From Caldisericum exile_A (lineage in GTDB: Bacteria > Caldisericota > Caldisericia > Caldisericales > Caldisericaceae), in contig NZ_JBLOBF010000007.1 in assembly GCF_047785965.1 (NCBI RefSeq), positions 12,205 through 76,204 of the forward strand: a DNA stretch of 64,000 nucleotides, read 5' to 3'. The notes under the pieces were generated by a model. That model was not told where the DNA came from and made no database searches. It worked only from the letters and a program-made list of their open reading frames with translations. A program made the position numbers and the translations under genes. Below, piece by piece: positions 33,900 through 41,756 of the stretch (position 1 is the first letter of the stretch; every line of letters starts with the position of its first letter).

Positions 33900-34127
33900 A
33901 TGGCTAATACAACTGCAAAGGTTTTAAGACTTGTTTTTAAAACCGAAAATGGAAAGACATACGCAATGGAATTTGCAAATCCAAAGGACACTATTACTTC
34001 TGAGGAATTGCAAACATTAGGCAATTTGATTCTTACAAAGAATATTATAACAACGAAGAATGGCGATTTAGTGCAGTTTGTTGATGGCGGAATTGTTGAG
34101 AGAACATTTGTTGATTTAGTGCCGTAA
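33900..34127 (+). CDS. DUF2922 family protein
   Basis: 75 residues: KVLRLVFKTENGKTYAMEFA, then PKDTITSEELQTLGNLIL and a final GGIVERTFVDLVP. This matches DUF2922, the usual partner of DUF1659. It appears to be an alternative version of the same small fold: both proteins have a strand pair, a charged turn and a helix. Function unknown. AAGGAGG lies just upstream. It is followed by a strong hairpin. Confidence 0.8.
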   Translation: MANTTAKVLRLVFKTENGKTYAMEFANPKDTITSEELQTLGNLILTKNIITTKNGDLVQFVDGGIVERTFVDLVP

Positions 34128-34140
34128 GTTTAGTCTGAAA

Positions 34141-34160
34141 GGGGGCTTTTTAAAGCCCCC
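34141..34160 (+). terminator. Hairpin between DUF2922 and YvrJ genes
   Basis: A near-perfect palindrome, GGGGGCTTT/AAAGCCCCC, lies 13 nt after the DUF2922 stop. There is no T-run, so it may be a partial terminator or an mRNA-stabilising end. Confidence 0.5.
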
Positions 34161-34185
34161 GTAAAAATAATTCAAAGGAGGAAAT

Positions 34186-34329
34186 ATGGATGAAATTATA
34201 ACATTGATACAAAATGTTGGGTTTCCAATTGCAATCACTGTTTATCTTCTTGTAGTTTTTGGAGCAAAAATTGACAGACTTTCTGATGCAGTTGAGAAAC
34301 TTGCAAACCTTATGGAAAGTAAGGTGTAG
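34186..34329 (+). CDS. YvrJ family small membrane protein
   Basis: 47 residues: MDEIITLIQNVGFPIAITVY, LLVVFGAKIDRLSDAVEKL, then ANLMESKV. It has one transmembrane helix near the N-terminus and an amphipathic helix after it, as in the YvrJ family. AAAGGAGG (34174-34181) supports the start. Directly upstream of the amidase gene with 3 nt between, its size and topology would suit a holin-like or amidase-partner role, but this is inference. Confidence 0.85.
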   Translation: MDEIITLIQNVGFPIAITVYLLVVFGAKIDRLSDAVEKLANLMESKV

Positions 34330-34332
34330 TTT

Positions 34333-34962
34333 ATGAGAAATATAAAGTATATTATTTTGCATCACTCTGGAACTGATGTTTACGGTGATGGAAGTGCTCT
34401 TGCTGATGCAATAATGCTAAACCAACGAAGAAAGTGGATAAAGGATTTTCCGAACTATGTTTGCGACTACCACTATATGGTTGGACCCACGGGAAAAGTC
34501 TTTAAAGGTCAGCCAGAAGAAGTTCCTGGATGGCATGCAACAAATTATGTAGTTAACCTTGAAAGCATTGGAATCTGTTTTCTTGGTAATTTTGAAAAAG
34601 AGAGAATGCAGATTTTACAGTTTGATGCAGGCGTAAAACTCCTAAAGGATATTGTTAAGCGATATGACATAAAAAATGAAAATGTCTTGCGGCATAAGGA
34701 TGTCATTTCTGATGAAACGGGAAGGCGTAATTCGACCCTTTGTCCTGGAAGATTTTTTCCATATGAAGAGATGCTTAGCAGTGTCTTTTCTGAAATAAAG
34801 GGAAACGAGATTGATTATCCTTATAAAAACGTGATTCAAAAGTTAAATGAATTAGGGATTGTTTTGGGCGATGGAAATTCTTTTCGTCCAAAGGATCTAA
34901 TGACTCGTGAAGAAGGATTTCTTATTGCATATAGGATTCTAAAACTTTTAAAGGCATTTTGA
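34333..34962 (+). CDS. N-acetylmuramoyl-L-alanine amidase (Amidase_2/PGRP) with SLH-like tail
   Basis: 209 residues. The amidase domain has the zinc ligands His10 or His11 (IILHHSG), His121 (LRHKD) and Cys137 (TLCPGR), as in T7 lysozyme-type and PGRP-type enzymes that cut the bond between muramic acid and the stem peptide. The C-terminal 50 residues (YPYKNVIQKLNELGIVLGDG ... MTREEGFLIAYRIL) form one S-layer-homology-like unit that could bind the cell wall. No signal peptide is present, so export would need a holin-like path or another route. It ends at a good terminator. Confidence 0.88.
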   Translation: MRNIKYIILHHSGTDVYGDGSALADAIMLNQRRKWIKDFPNYVCDYHYMVGPTGKVFKGQPEEVPGWHATNYVVNLESIGICFLGNFEKERMQILQFDAGVKLLKDIVKRYDIKNENVLRHKDVISDETGRRNSTLCPGRFFPYEEMLSSVFSEIKGNEIDYPYKNVIQKLNELGIVLGDGNSFRPKDLMTREEGFLIAYRILKLLKAF

Positions 34963-34968
34963 AATTAG

Positions 34969-35008
34969 AGAGGTGGTATCCTATATATGAGTTGTACCAC
35001 CTCTTTTT
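34969..35008 (+). terminator. Terminator of the amidase cassette
   Basis: A 10-bp stem, AGAGGTGGTA (34969-34978) with TACCACCTCT (34995-35004), is followed by TTTTT. The right arm lies inside the 3' end of the convergent DUF5317 gene. Confidence 0.8.
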
Positions 35009-35547
35009 CTCTTCTTTGTAAATTCAAAAATAAACACAATTAGTCCTGCTATAATAATAAGATCACCAACACTATAAACACCAGAGAGGAAGGTAGGCTT
35101 ACCAATTGCAATAATATCTGTAAGAGGTTTTAGTTTAGTTTGATTGCTTCCAAGAATGCCATTGTAGAAGTGGCCATATTGTTTTAAAAGTTCAATTTTT
35201 TCAAATTCTCCTGCAATTGTTAATTTGTCTATGTATTGAGGCATATATCCGCCGTTTGCAATAATCGCAGAGAAATTAAGTAAAAAACCAATGAGTATTA
35301 TTTTCATTCCGTGGTAGTTTAAGTTTAAGAGGACAAATATAAATAATAAAATGAGCGATATTATATAAAAATAGGGCGAAAGGTATTCATACTTTGAAAA
35401 TGCAAAATCATAACTAAAAATGCCAAGTTGAATTAGAAACCCAACTACTGCAAAATAAAATCCTTTTATTGGATTTTCAACAACTCCTTCGAAACCTCTA
35501 TTTACTATTATCCCAAGAACTGCTGCCAAAAGCACAAATATTGTCAT
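34981..35547 (-). CDS. DUF5317 family membrane protein
   Basis: 188 residues with five or so hydrophobic helices (such as FVLLAAVLGIIVNRGF and IISLILLFIFVLLNLNY) and the family motif ANGGYMPQ near residue 98. The function is unknown. It starts at ATG 35547, overlapping the HD-GYP gene stop by 4 bp, so the two are translationally coupled. Confidence 0.75.
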   Translation of the reverse strand: MTIFVLLAAVLGIIVNRGFEGVVENPIKGFYFAVVGFLIQLGIFSYDFAFSKYEYLSPYFYIISLILLFIFVLLNLNYHGMKIILIGFLLNFSAIIANGGYMPQYIDKLTIAGEFEKIELLKQYGHFYNGILGSNQTKLKPLTDIIAIGKPTFLSGVYSVGDLIIIAGLIVFIFEFTKKRKRGGTTHI

Positions 35548-36584
35548 TGGGCGTTTAAGAGTGGATACATCAATTTTATAAGTTCTTCCTTCTTTTCAGA
35601 AATTACCTTTATAGCTACATCCACGAGATTTGTATCAAATTGGATGCCTGCACATTCCTTCAGTTCTTTTAGTCCTTCTTTAAAACTCCTAACTTTGTCT
35701 CTATAAAACCTTTGAGTAGTCATTGCATCAAATGAGTCCGCAATTGCTATAATTCTTGAACCAAGAGGAATTTCCTCTCCTTTTAGGTGGTCAGGATAAC
35801 CAGTTCCGTCCCATCTTTCATGGTGATGTCTAATAAGTAAAGCCCCCTTCCTAAATAGAGACAGTCTTCCTACTATTTTTTCTCCTTCAATAGAGTGAAG
35901 TCGTATTACCTCCATTTCTTCTTCGCTTGGGTTTTGTTTTTTCAAAATAAAATCTGGCACAGCAATTTTTCCTATGTCGTGAAGCATTGCCGCAAGAACT
36001 ATTTCATTTATTTGTGATAATGGAAGCTTAAGCTCATTACAAATTGCTTCTGTTATTATCGCAACACGTTTTGAATGGTCAATTGTATAGGGAATTTTTT
36101 TATCTACAACCTCAGCGATTGCAAAGAGTGCGTTTTTGGTCTCCTGAATTACTACATATCTTCTTTGTAGTGCATAGTAAACTGCAATAAGTGAAGGAAG
36201 AAGGAATGCGTTCATTAAAGGATTATATTTGAAGAAATACATAAGCACTATTCCCAGCGGGTAAAGAGTAAAAATTTCAACTGAAATGAATTTTATATTT
36301 TCGATGTAGAAAGATAAAAGTGGACGGTTAACAATGAAAGATAATAACAAATATAGAGCAAAAGATTCTAAAAAGAAGTGTATCAATGCCCCATTAATGA
36401 TTACCCCAATATTATAAGCCGAGGTAAAAGGTAAGAAATTATTGTAAAACTTCCAGAAATACAAGCTTGTTATTCCTGTTGCAAAACCAATATTTGCGGT
36501 ATTGAAAACAATTTTATACCACTGTTTTTTTGAAACAATATCTGATAATGCCTCGCTTATTGTAATTAAAGATATAGCAAGCAA
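35544..36584 (-). CDS. Membrane HD-GYP domain protein (probable cyclic-di-GMP phosphodiesterase); true start uncertain
   Basis: The C-terminal domain has AAMLHDIGKIAVPD and RHHHERWDGTGYP, the HD and GYP motifs that bind metals in c-di-GMP phosphodiesterases. The N-terminal part is a multi-helix membrane sensor. TTG 36584 is only the first ordinary start codon. The same frame is open up to 36803 and encodes more sensor-like helices (DIIVAIILSISILVSEKFHV, then VSTALTFTIAYLFNPL) that fit the domain. The real protein is therefore probably 60-70 residues longer and uses a rare start codon, or has a frameshift near its N-terminus. Confidence 0.8.
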   Translation of the reverse strand: MLAISLITISEALSDIVSKKQWYKIVFNTANIGFATGITSLYFWKFYNNFLPFTSAYNIGVIINGALIHFFLESFALYLLLSFIVNRPLLSFYIENIKFISVEIFTLYPLGIVLMYFFKYNPLMNAFLLPSLIAVYYALQRRYVVIQETKNALFAIAEVVDKKIPYTIDHSKRVAIITEAICNELKLPLSQINEIVLAAMLHDIGKIAVPDFILKKQNPSEEEMEVIRLHSIEGEKIVGRLSLFRKGALLIRHHHERWDGTGYPDHLKGEEIPLGSRIIAIADSFDAMTTQRFYRDKVRSFKEGLKELKECAGIQFDTNLVDVAIKVISEKKEELIKLMYPLLNAQ

Positions 36585-36842
36585 AGGATTAAAAAGATAT
36601 GCTATAGTGAAAGTAAGTGCAGTAGATACTGATAACTCGGAAACTTCTGAGCCAATGGGTATAATAACATGAAATTTTTCTGATACAAGTATTGATATAG
36701 ATAGGATTATTGCTACTATAATATCTTCTTTGTTTAATATAAATCTAAATCTCAGTAATAAATAATAAAAATAGAAATAAAAACAACAAAAAAGTAAGCA
36801 AAATTATTAACCCAGCCTTTTTTGTTATATTCTGCACAATTT

Positions 36843-36871
36843 ATTATATCAGAAGCAATTATTTTTGTCAA
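36843..36871 (-). promoter_or_regulatory. Consensus promoter of the HD-GYP/DUF5317 operon
   Basis: A perfect TTGACA (36866-36871) and a perfect TATAAT (36843-36848) are 17 bp apart on the minus strand. The transcript would start near 36836, which supports coding well upstream of the TTG at 36584. Confidence 0.8.
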
Positions 36872-37012
36872 ATTACTCTGAGAATTATTTGATCCCTTTC
36901 CTCCTTTCTAATAAATTTAATTACTTTTACAAAAAAATTCTATGACCTTCAAGATTTTTGTCAAGTGTTTTAACATTAAAAAGTGGATTTAAAAAATTTA
37001 ACGGAAAACATA

Positions 37013-37041
37013 TTGACTAATATTGAAGTTTGTGTTATAAT
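37013..37041 (+). promoter_or_regulatory. Promoter of the DUF505 gene
   Basis: TTGACT (37013-37018) and TATAAT (37036-37041) are 17 bp apart, with about 35 nt of leader containing TAGGAGGTGA before ATG 37085. Confidence 0.8.
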
Positions 37042-37084
37042 TTGTTGAAATGTATAAAATTTTATAATAATAGGAGGTGAGATT

Positions 37085-39070
37085 ATGGTAATTAAAAAAG
37101 AACATGCATTAGTTCTTGAAAAAATGATGTCAGATGTGGATGCAGGGCTCCTTGCAACCGATTTATCTCAACTTGATAATGACACTGTAAGAGAACTCGA
37201 TCTTATGGGTTTAGTGCGTTTTGAAACGCCTGCAAAATTAATTTTAACATATACAGGCCGAGCACTAGCAAACGTCTTAAGAGAACTCTATTCCCTTGGA
37301 CCAAAACCGAATCTTGAGGAGGAATCATACGAATCTCAAAATGTTGTTGTTGTTGAGAAAAGAGGTCTTGCAAAACCTGAGGAATGGGATCCAGATTTTA
37401 GATTCATAGGAAGTGAAATTATCGCTTTTCTTGATGCCGCAAACAGGGCAGAACGTGTTGGTCCGCTTGGAATAGAACCTCTTATGGAAAGAGGGCTTGC
37501 ATTGAAGGTTAGAAATCAGGAAACAAAAAAGGAATACTACACCTTGAGTGAACAAGGCAAGGCCATTCTTGATATATATTCTGTTTCACCAAAGCTAATC
37601 ATAGACTCAGAGCTTGCCGACGTAATAAGAGGTTTACCAGTTGGACCAGCCCGCTCATCAGAAATAAAATTATCAGTTAAAAATTCACATCTTCTTGAAT
37701 CAATGAGACTCATCGCATATTCAGTTCCAAATGGGGAGATATTTTCATTTACTGCTTTAGGTCAGGCGGTCAAAAAAACTCTTATGCTTGGTGGTTTTGG
37801 CGAAGGTACAGTTCTATCTGAAGACATACTTAAGGCAATTGCTGATTGGTATGATGAGAGAAAAATAACTGACGTCGCCCTCGTTACACTCCAATCACTT
37901 GGTTATGTTGATGGTGATGGAAATCTTCTTCTTGCAGGTGAATGGGCCTTGGAAGTTTACAGATTGCTTAAAGATGGGCCAAGAAAAGAAATTTGGTCTT
38001 TTGATATTGAAGAAGGCGAAATGATGGCACTTCGTGCAATTAAGGCGCTCTGGGAAAAGGCAAAGACAAATAAAAATGAGCGTCCTACACTTGAAAATTT
38101 AAAGAAAGAGATGATAGATAGGCGTATTAAACAGTATAAGGAACTTATAGATCGTTATGGAAGAAAATTAAATGAAATGCCTGAGAAGTATCAGCAAATT
38201 GCCAAGGCTTTTGAAGACGCAAAAGACCTTACTGCGTGGTATGAGGGTTATTTTGATTTAAGAGCAGATTTGCACTCAATGGAAGGTTTTGAGCTTATTA
38301 GAAGTACTATCGATGACGAAGGCAAGGAAGTTTTTGAGATAACCGAATGGGGAGAAAAAGTACTTGATCGTAATGTTCAAAGTGTAAGCTCTGACTCAGT
38401 TAAGGCAATTACTATTACAAGAAAAACATTTAGCTCTCCTAATTTAGAGTGGGTAAAGAAAGCAGAAGAGGAGGGTCTTGTAGGTTCAAAAGAGCCAACA
38501 AAAAATGGTTATTTCTTTGCAAACCTGGCAGAACATATTGAGAGGCTTCCTTTAATCACAAAATTCGAAAGAACAGTTTTCTCTCTTATCCCAGAAAAGG
38601 GCGCTAATATTAATGAAGTTATCGATAAGCTGAAAGATCAATTTGAAGAAGACCGAATAAGGTTTGCCTTAGAAAAGCTTGAAGCTCGACATTTAATTGA
38701 GATTCTTCCAGATGGAAACATTATTGAAACAGAAGCAGGTAAATTAACGGATAAGGCTCTTTCAGGTGTTCCAACAGGACTTGGTTTTCCTGTAAACCCA
38801 TTATTGGTAAGAGTCTTAAGAGCTTTAAGAGAGGTTGGTACACTCTATGTTAAAGAACGTAAAGTTAGAATTCTTCCGAAGAACATAAAAGAGGCACTAA
38901 AAATTTCAGGTCTTTCGAAGGATGCCTTCCAAGATGCCCTTGAACTTGCAAGAGCCGCAGGGTATATTGGCGAGACAAGCATAAACGAACAAGGTTTGCT
39001 ATTACTTGAAGCTGTTGAAAAGATGAGTTCCAAAAAAGATCTTGTAAGTTATCACGAAATTTTGGATTAG
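37085..39070 (+). CDS. DUF505 family protein
   Basis: 661 residues matching DUF505, a family known mainly from methanogens and thermophilic bacteria and without assigned function. It appears to be a string of winged-helix-like modules: recurrent segments ending in patterns like YTLSEQGKAILD, EITEWGEKVLD, ETEAGKLTDKAL and INEQGLLLLEAVE (helix, short hairpin, T/G-x-A turn). No signal peptide or membrane helix is seen, so it is cytosolic. It is transcribed alone from a strong promoter and ends in a clear terminator. DNA or RNA binding is plausible but unproven. Confidence 0.8.
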   Translation: MVIKKEHALVLEKMMSDVDAGLLATDLSQLDNDTVRELDLMGLVRFETPAKLILTYTGRALANVLRELYSLGPKPNLEEESYESQNVVVVEKRGLAKPEEWDPDFRFIGSEIIAFLDAANRAERVGPLGIEPLMERGLALKVRNQETKKEYYTLSEQGKAILDIYSVSPKLIIDSELADVIRGLPVGPARSSEIKLSVKNSHLLESMRLIAYSVPNGEIFSFTALGQAVKKTLMLGGFGEGTVLSEDILKAIADWYDERKITDVALVTLQSLGYVDGDGNLLLAGEWALEVYRLLKDGPRKEIWSFDIEEGEMMALRAIKALWEKAKTNKNERPTLENLKKEMIDRRIKQYKELIDRYGRKLNEMPEKYQQIAKAFEDAKDLTAWYEGYFDLRADLHSMEGFELIRSTIDDEGKEVFEITEWGEKVLDRNVQSVSSDSVKAITITRKTFSSPNLEWVKKAEEEGLVGSKEPTKNGYFFANLAEHIERLPLITKFERTVFSLIPEKGANINEVIDKLKDQFEEDRIRFALEKLEARHLIEILPDGNIIETEAGKLTDKALSGVPTGLGFPVNPLLVRVLRALREVGTLYVKERKVRILPKNIKEALKISGLSKDAFQDALELARAAGYIGETSINEQGLLLLEAVEKMSSKKDLVSYHEILD

Positions 39071-39090
39071 TTTTTGCTATAAGCTTTCTA

Positions 39091-39124
39091 CCCGTAGCGC
39101 TTTGCTACGGGCTTTTTATTTTTA
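39091..39124 (+). terminator. Terminator of the DUF505 gene
   Basis: An 8-bp stem CCCGTAGC/GCTACGGG (39091-39111) with a 5-nt loop is followed by a T-rich run CTTTTTATTTTT. Confidence 0.9.
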
Positions 39125-39169
39125 AAATTGTAGGATATAATGAAAAGGTTTTAAAAATGAGGATATATA

Positions 39170-40243
39170 ATGGGACTCATTAACAAACTACTTGAAACAC
39201 AAATTTGGGGAAATACAATACTGCGTTACTTAATAAGTTTTTTGATTTTCATTTCCCTAATTCTTCTTATATTTCTTACAGAAAAAATTCTTAAAAGCAT
39301 AATTGATAAGATAAAGGATAAAAGAGATAATTTTGGCATAAGACTAACCCAATTTCTATTCAGAAGGTTGGGGCCAGTTCTATATGTATTTGCTTTTCTT
39401 GTAAGTCTTGAGCAGTTAAACCTTCAAGATTTTAGAACAATTTTACATTCACTTGAGAGAGGACTTATTGCGGTTGCCATAATATATGTACTTGTTGCTA
39501 TTATAGACTTTGTTTATTCTGAGATTTTAACAACATCCATTCTTGAAGAAACACAGAAAAAAGCGCTCAGAGCATTAATGATTTCAATAAAAATTGTAGT
39601 AGTTTTGCTTGGTATAGTGTTTATAGTCAAAAACTTTATACCAGCATTTGATATCACATCAATCCTTACTACATTTGGTGTTGGTGGAGTTATTATTGGC
39701 CTTGGCCTACAGAGAATTCTTCAGGATGTTTTAAACTATTTTGCGATTATATTTGATAAACCTTTTGTCGAAGGTGAATACATTGTCACAGGTGATGTAC
39801 AGGGAACAGTTTCAAAGATTGGGCTAAGAAGTACACGACTTATAAGTCTTTCGGGCGAGGAGATAAATATACCTAATTCTATAATAACTTCACAAATTGT
39901 GAGAAATTGGTCAAGATTGGTCACACGAAGAGTTCAAATTAATATTGGAGTTGCTTTTGAGACAGAAAAAGAGAAACTTGAAAAAATGAGTGATATCTTG
40001 AAGAGTGCGGTTGAAAGTGTTGATGAAACTGTTTTTGCCTTTGCAAGGTTCTCAGGAATAGGACAGTATAGTTTGAATTTTACACTCGCCTATTACATAA
40101 ACGAAAAGGATTACAATAAGTTTATGGAGCTTCAGGAAAAAGTTAATATTGCAATAGTTGAAATTCTGAAAAAAGAGGGGGTTTCAATTGTTTATCCAAT
40201 ACAAGTCGTGCGAGTGGAAGAGACGCACAAAAAGGATGGTTAG
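39170..40243 (+). CDS. mscS: MscS-family mechanosensitive ion channel
   Basis: 357 residues: four or five transmembrane helices in the first 190 residues, then the pore helix and beta domain, FGVGGVIIGLGLQRILQDVL, GEYIVTGDVQGTVSKIGLRS and NIPNSIITSQIVRNWSR. These are the core MscS motifs. The channel opens under membrane tension and releases solutes upon osmotic downshock. The C-terminal ferredoxin-like domain is present. A TATAAT near 39135 and GAGGAT upstream of ATG 39170 suggest its own promoter. Confidence 0.92.
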   Translation: MGLINKLLETQIWGNTILRYLISFLIFISLILLIFLTEKILKSIIDKIKDKRDNFGIRLTQFLFRRLGPVLYVFAFLVSLEQLNLQDFRTILHSLERGLIAVAIIYVLVAIIDFVYSEILTTSILEETQKKALRALMISIKIVVVLLGIVFIVKNFIPAFDITSILTTFGVGGVIIGLGLQRILQDVLNYFAIIFDKPFVEGEYIVTGDVQGTVSKIGLRSTRLISLSGEEINIPNSIITSQIVRNWSRLVTRRVQINIGVAFETEKEKLEKMSDILKSAVESVDETVFAFARFSGIGQYSLNFTLAYYINEKDYNKFMELQEKVNIAIVEILKKEGVSIVYPIQVVRVEETHKKDG

Positions 40244-40309
40244 ATGGATGAGGTCGTGATTTATTTTTCTTAGCCAGGAAAAAATAAAATATTGGGAGGC
40301 AACCAAAAA

Positions 40310-40702
40310 ATGAGAGGTTGTGAGATTGTAGAGATTAAAGACAATTTGAAAAGAAATTTCTTTAGGGATTCTTTCTATTTAATTATTGGGAAAATCGTTC
40401 CCATTGAGCCTTTACATTTAGATTTAGAGAAATTTGAAAGAGTTTTTATTCTGGCGCAAATCTGGGCAGGAAATATTCCGTTTCCGATGAGAAGTTTTCT
40501 TTTTAAGAACAAAGATGCACTTATTAATAAAGAGGTTGTGTTTGTTTCCTCGTCTGGATTTGGTGAAAGAAACAAGTCTTTTGTTATAAAATTGAATAAA
40601 ATTCCTGGAAATCTTGTTAAAAAAGCTTTATTTATAAAAGAAAACAATGTAAGTTCAGGAAGATACAAAGAGTATCTTGAAAATTTTTTAAATAGTTTAT
40701 AA
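40310..40702 (+). CDS. Flavodoxin-like protein, short
   Basis: 130 residues from ATG 40310 (GGGAGG about 10 nt upstream). The middle reads VFILAQIWAGNIPFPMRSFL and KEVVFVSSSGFGE, which resembles the second half of the flavodoxin fold (the strand after the W/Y loop that lies against FMN). The first strand and phosphate-binding T/S-x-T-G-x-T loop of flavodoxins are absent, so FMN binding is doubtful; it could be an N-terminally truncated or simply divergent family member. Confidence 0.5.
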   Translation: MRGCEIVEIKDNLKRNFFRDSFYLIIGKIVPIEPLHLDLEKFERVFILAQIWAGNIPFPMRSFLFKNKDALINKEVVFVSSSGFGERNKSFVIKLNKIPGNLVKKALFIKENNVSSGRYKEYLENFLNSL

Positions 40703-40729
40703 TTTAATAACCTTATAAAGGAGGAAAAA

Positions 40730-41317
40730 ATGGAGAAAATTGAGTTAAAGAATGCGAAACTTATGGGTGGGATTGGTGCAATTTTACCTCTTGTTGCTTC
40801 AGTTTTCATTCGAAGAGGTTTTGGCCTTTCATTTATTTTTGGTGTTGCATCAATTATTCTTATTTTAATGGCGCTAAATGAGATTTCTAAAAAGGTTCAA
40901 AAGCCAGATATTTTCTCAAATTACCTAACTGGTTTTATATTGCAACTCATAAATTACTTTGTTATGCTGATTTTTGCTGTTGTTGGCGGATTTGCGCTTA
41001 TTTTTAGTTTTGCTAATGGTTTTATGGGTGGAATGCGAGGTTTTGGTTTTGGAATGATTTTAGTTTTGCTTGTAATTTATGTATTATTTGTAGTATCGTA
41101 TTACTATATAAAGAAGAGTTTTGATGCAATTTCTGATAGCCTCTCTAATCAACATTTTAAAACTGCAGGTATGCTTCTTTACTATGGTTCTATACTTTTG
41201 ATTGTCTTTGGATTAGGTGCTATTTTAATGTTTGTTGGTGAAATTTTTGAAATTATAGGTTTCTTTTCGCTTCCAGATGAAATAGAGATTGGTGCTCCTT
41301 CAGAACCTCAAGGATAG
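40730..41317 (+). CDS. DUF996 family membrane protein
   Basis: 195 residues with four or five transmembrane helices. The start, LKNAKLMGGIGAILPLVASV, followed by FGVASIILILMALNEIS, fits DUF996, a family of unknown function. A Gly/Phe-rich loop (FANGFMGGMRGFGFGMI) lies between helices. AAAGGAGG precedes ATG 40730. The adjacent flavodoxin-like gene ends 27 nt upstream, so the two may be co-transcribed. Confidence 0.7.
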   Translation: MEKIELKNAKLMGGIGAILPLVASVFIRRGFGLSFIFGVASIILILMALNEISKKVQKPDIFSNYLTGFILQLINYFVMLIFAVVGGFALIFSFANGFMGGMRGFGFGMILVLLVIYVLFVVSYYYIKKSFDAISDSLSNQHFKTAGMLLYYGSILLIVFGLGAILMFVGEIFEIIGFFSLPDEIEIGAPSEPQG

Positions 41318-41391
41318 TTAAGTTTGCTTTTCACAAATCTTAGTGCCTTTACGTTTAACATTGCAGAGGTAATGAGGAGTATGCTAATAAG

Positions 41392-41427
41392 ATATTACCC
41401 TTGGTTTAAAAGGACCAAGGGTAATAT
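41392..41427. repeat. Perfect 14-bp inverted repeat
   Basis: ATATTACCCTTGGT (41392-41405) pairs perfectly with ACCAAGGGTAATAT (41414-41427) across an 8-nt loop. It follows the DUF996 gene by about 75 nt but has no T-run on either side, so it is either an atypical terminator or an operator. Confidence 0.9.
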
Positions 41428-41705
41428 AATTAGGTTTAGCATGAATCAATCACATGGAAGTTTTTAGAAGATACTTTAAAAGCACTTTTTGATAAGATTG
41501 TTTACTTCTACCGAACTTCTCAAAAAAAAATTTTATTAAAGGTGTTTGTTCTATTGACAAAAGGCAATTTTTTGATAAAATATTTTTAGATTATTTATTA
41601 ACAGAAATTAAAAAATTAAGGAAATTAAAGATATGCCTTTTGATAGCGTTTTTTGTATAAAAAAGGAGTTGAAAAATTTTAATTGTAAATTAAAATTAAT
41701 TAGTA

Positions 41706-41735
41706 TTGACAAGTTTTCTTTTTTTATATTAAAAT
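41706..41735 (+). promoter_or_regulatory. Promoter of the monosaccharide ABC importer operon
   Basis: TTGACA (41706-41711) and TAAAAT (41730-41735) are 18 bp apart. AAAGGAGG (41743-41750) follows just before ATG 41757, giving a short leader. Confidence 0.75.
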
Positions 41736-41756
41736 ACTTATGAAAGGAGGCGCACT

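Larger units (their letters stand above)
36585..37084. other. Gap holding the HD-GYP N-terminal extension and two divergent promoters
   Basis: 36585-36803 is an open extension of the HD-GYP frame on the minus strand. The rest holds a minus-strand promoter (36843-36871) and a plus-strand promoter (37013-37041), separated by about 140 bp of A+T-rich DNA with no gene. Confidence 0.7.
41318..41756. other. Intergenic region with one strong hairpin and one promoter
   Basis: No gene is supported in this 440-bp gap. It contains the perfect 14-bp hairpin at 41392-41427 and the promoter at 41706-41735. Confidence 0.75.

Noticed and set aside
34981..35547. Consideration of DUF5317 as part of the amidase cassette
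   Set aside because: It is on the opposite strand, separated by a shared terminator, and coupled to the HD-GYP gene instead.
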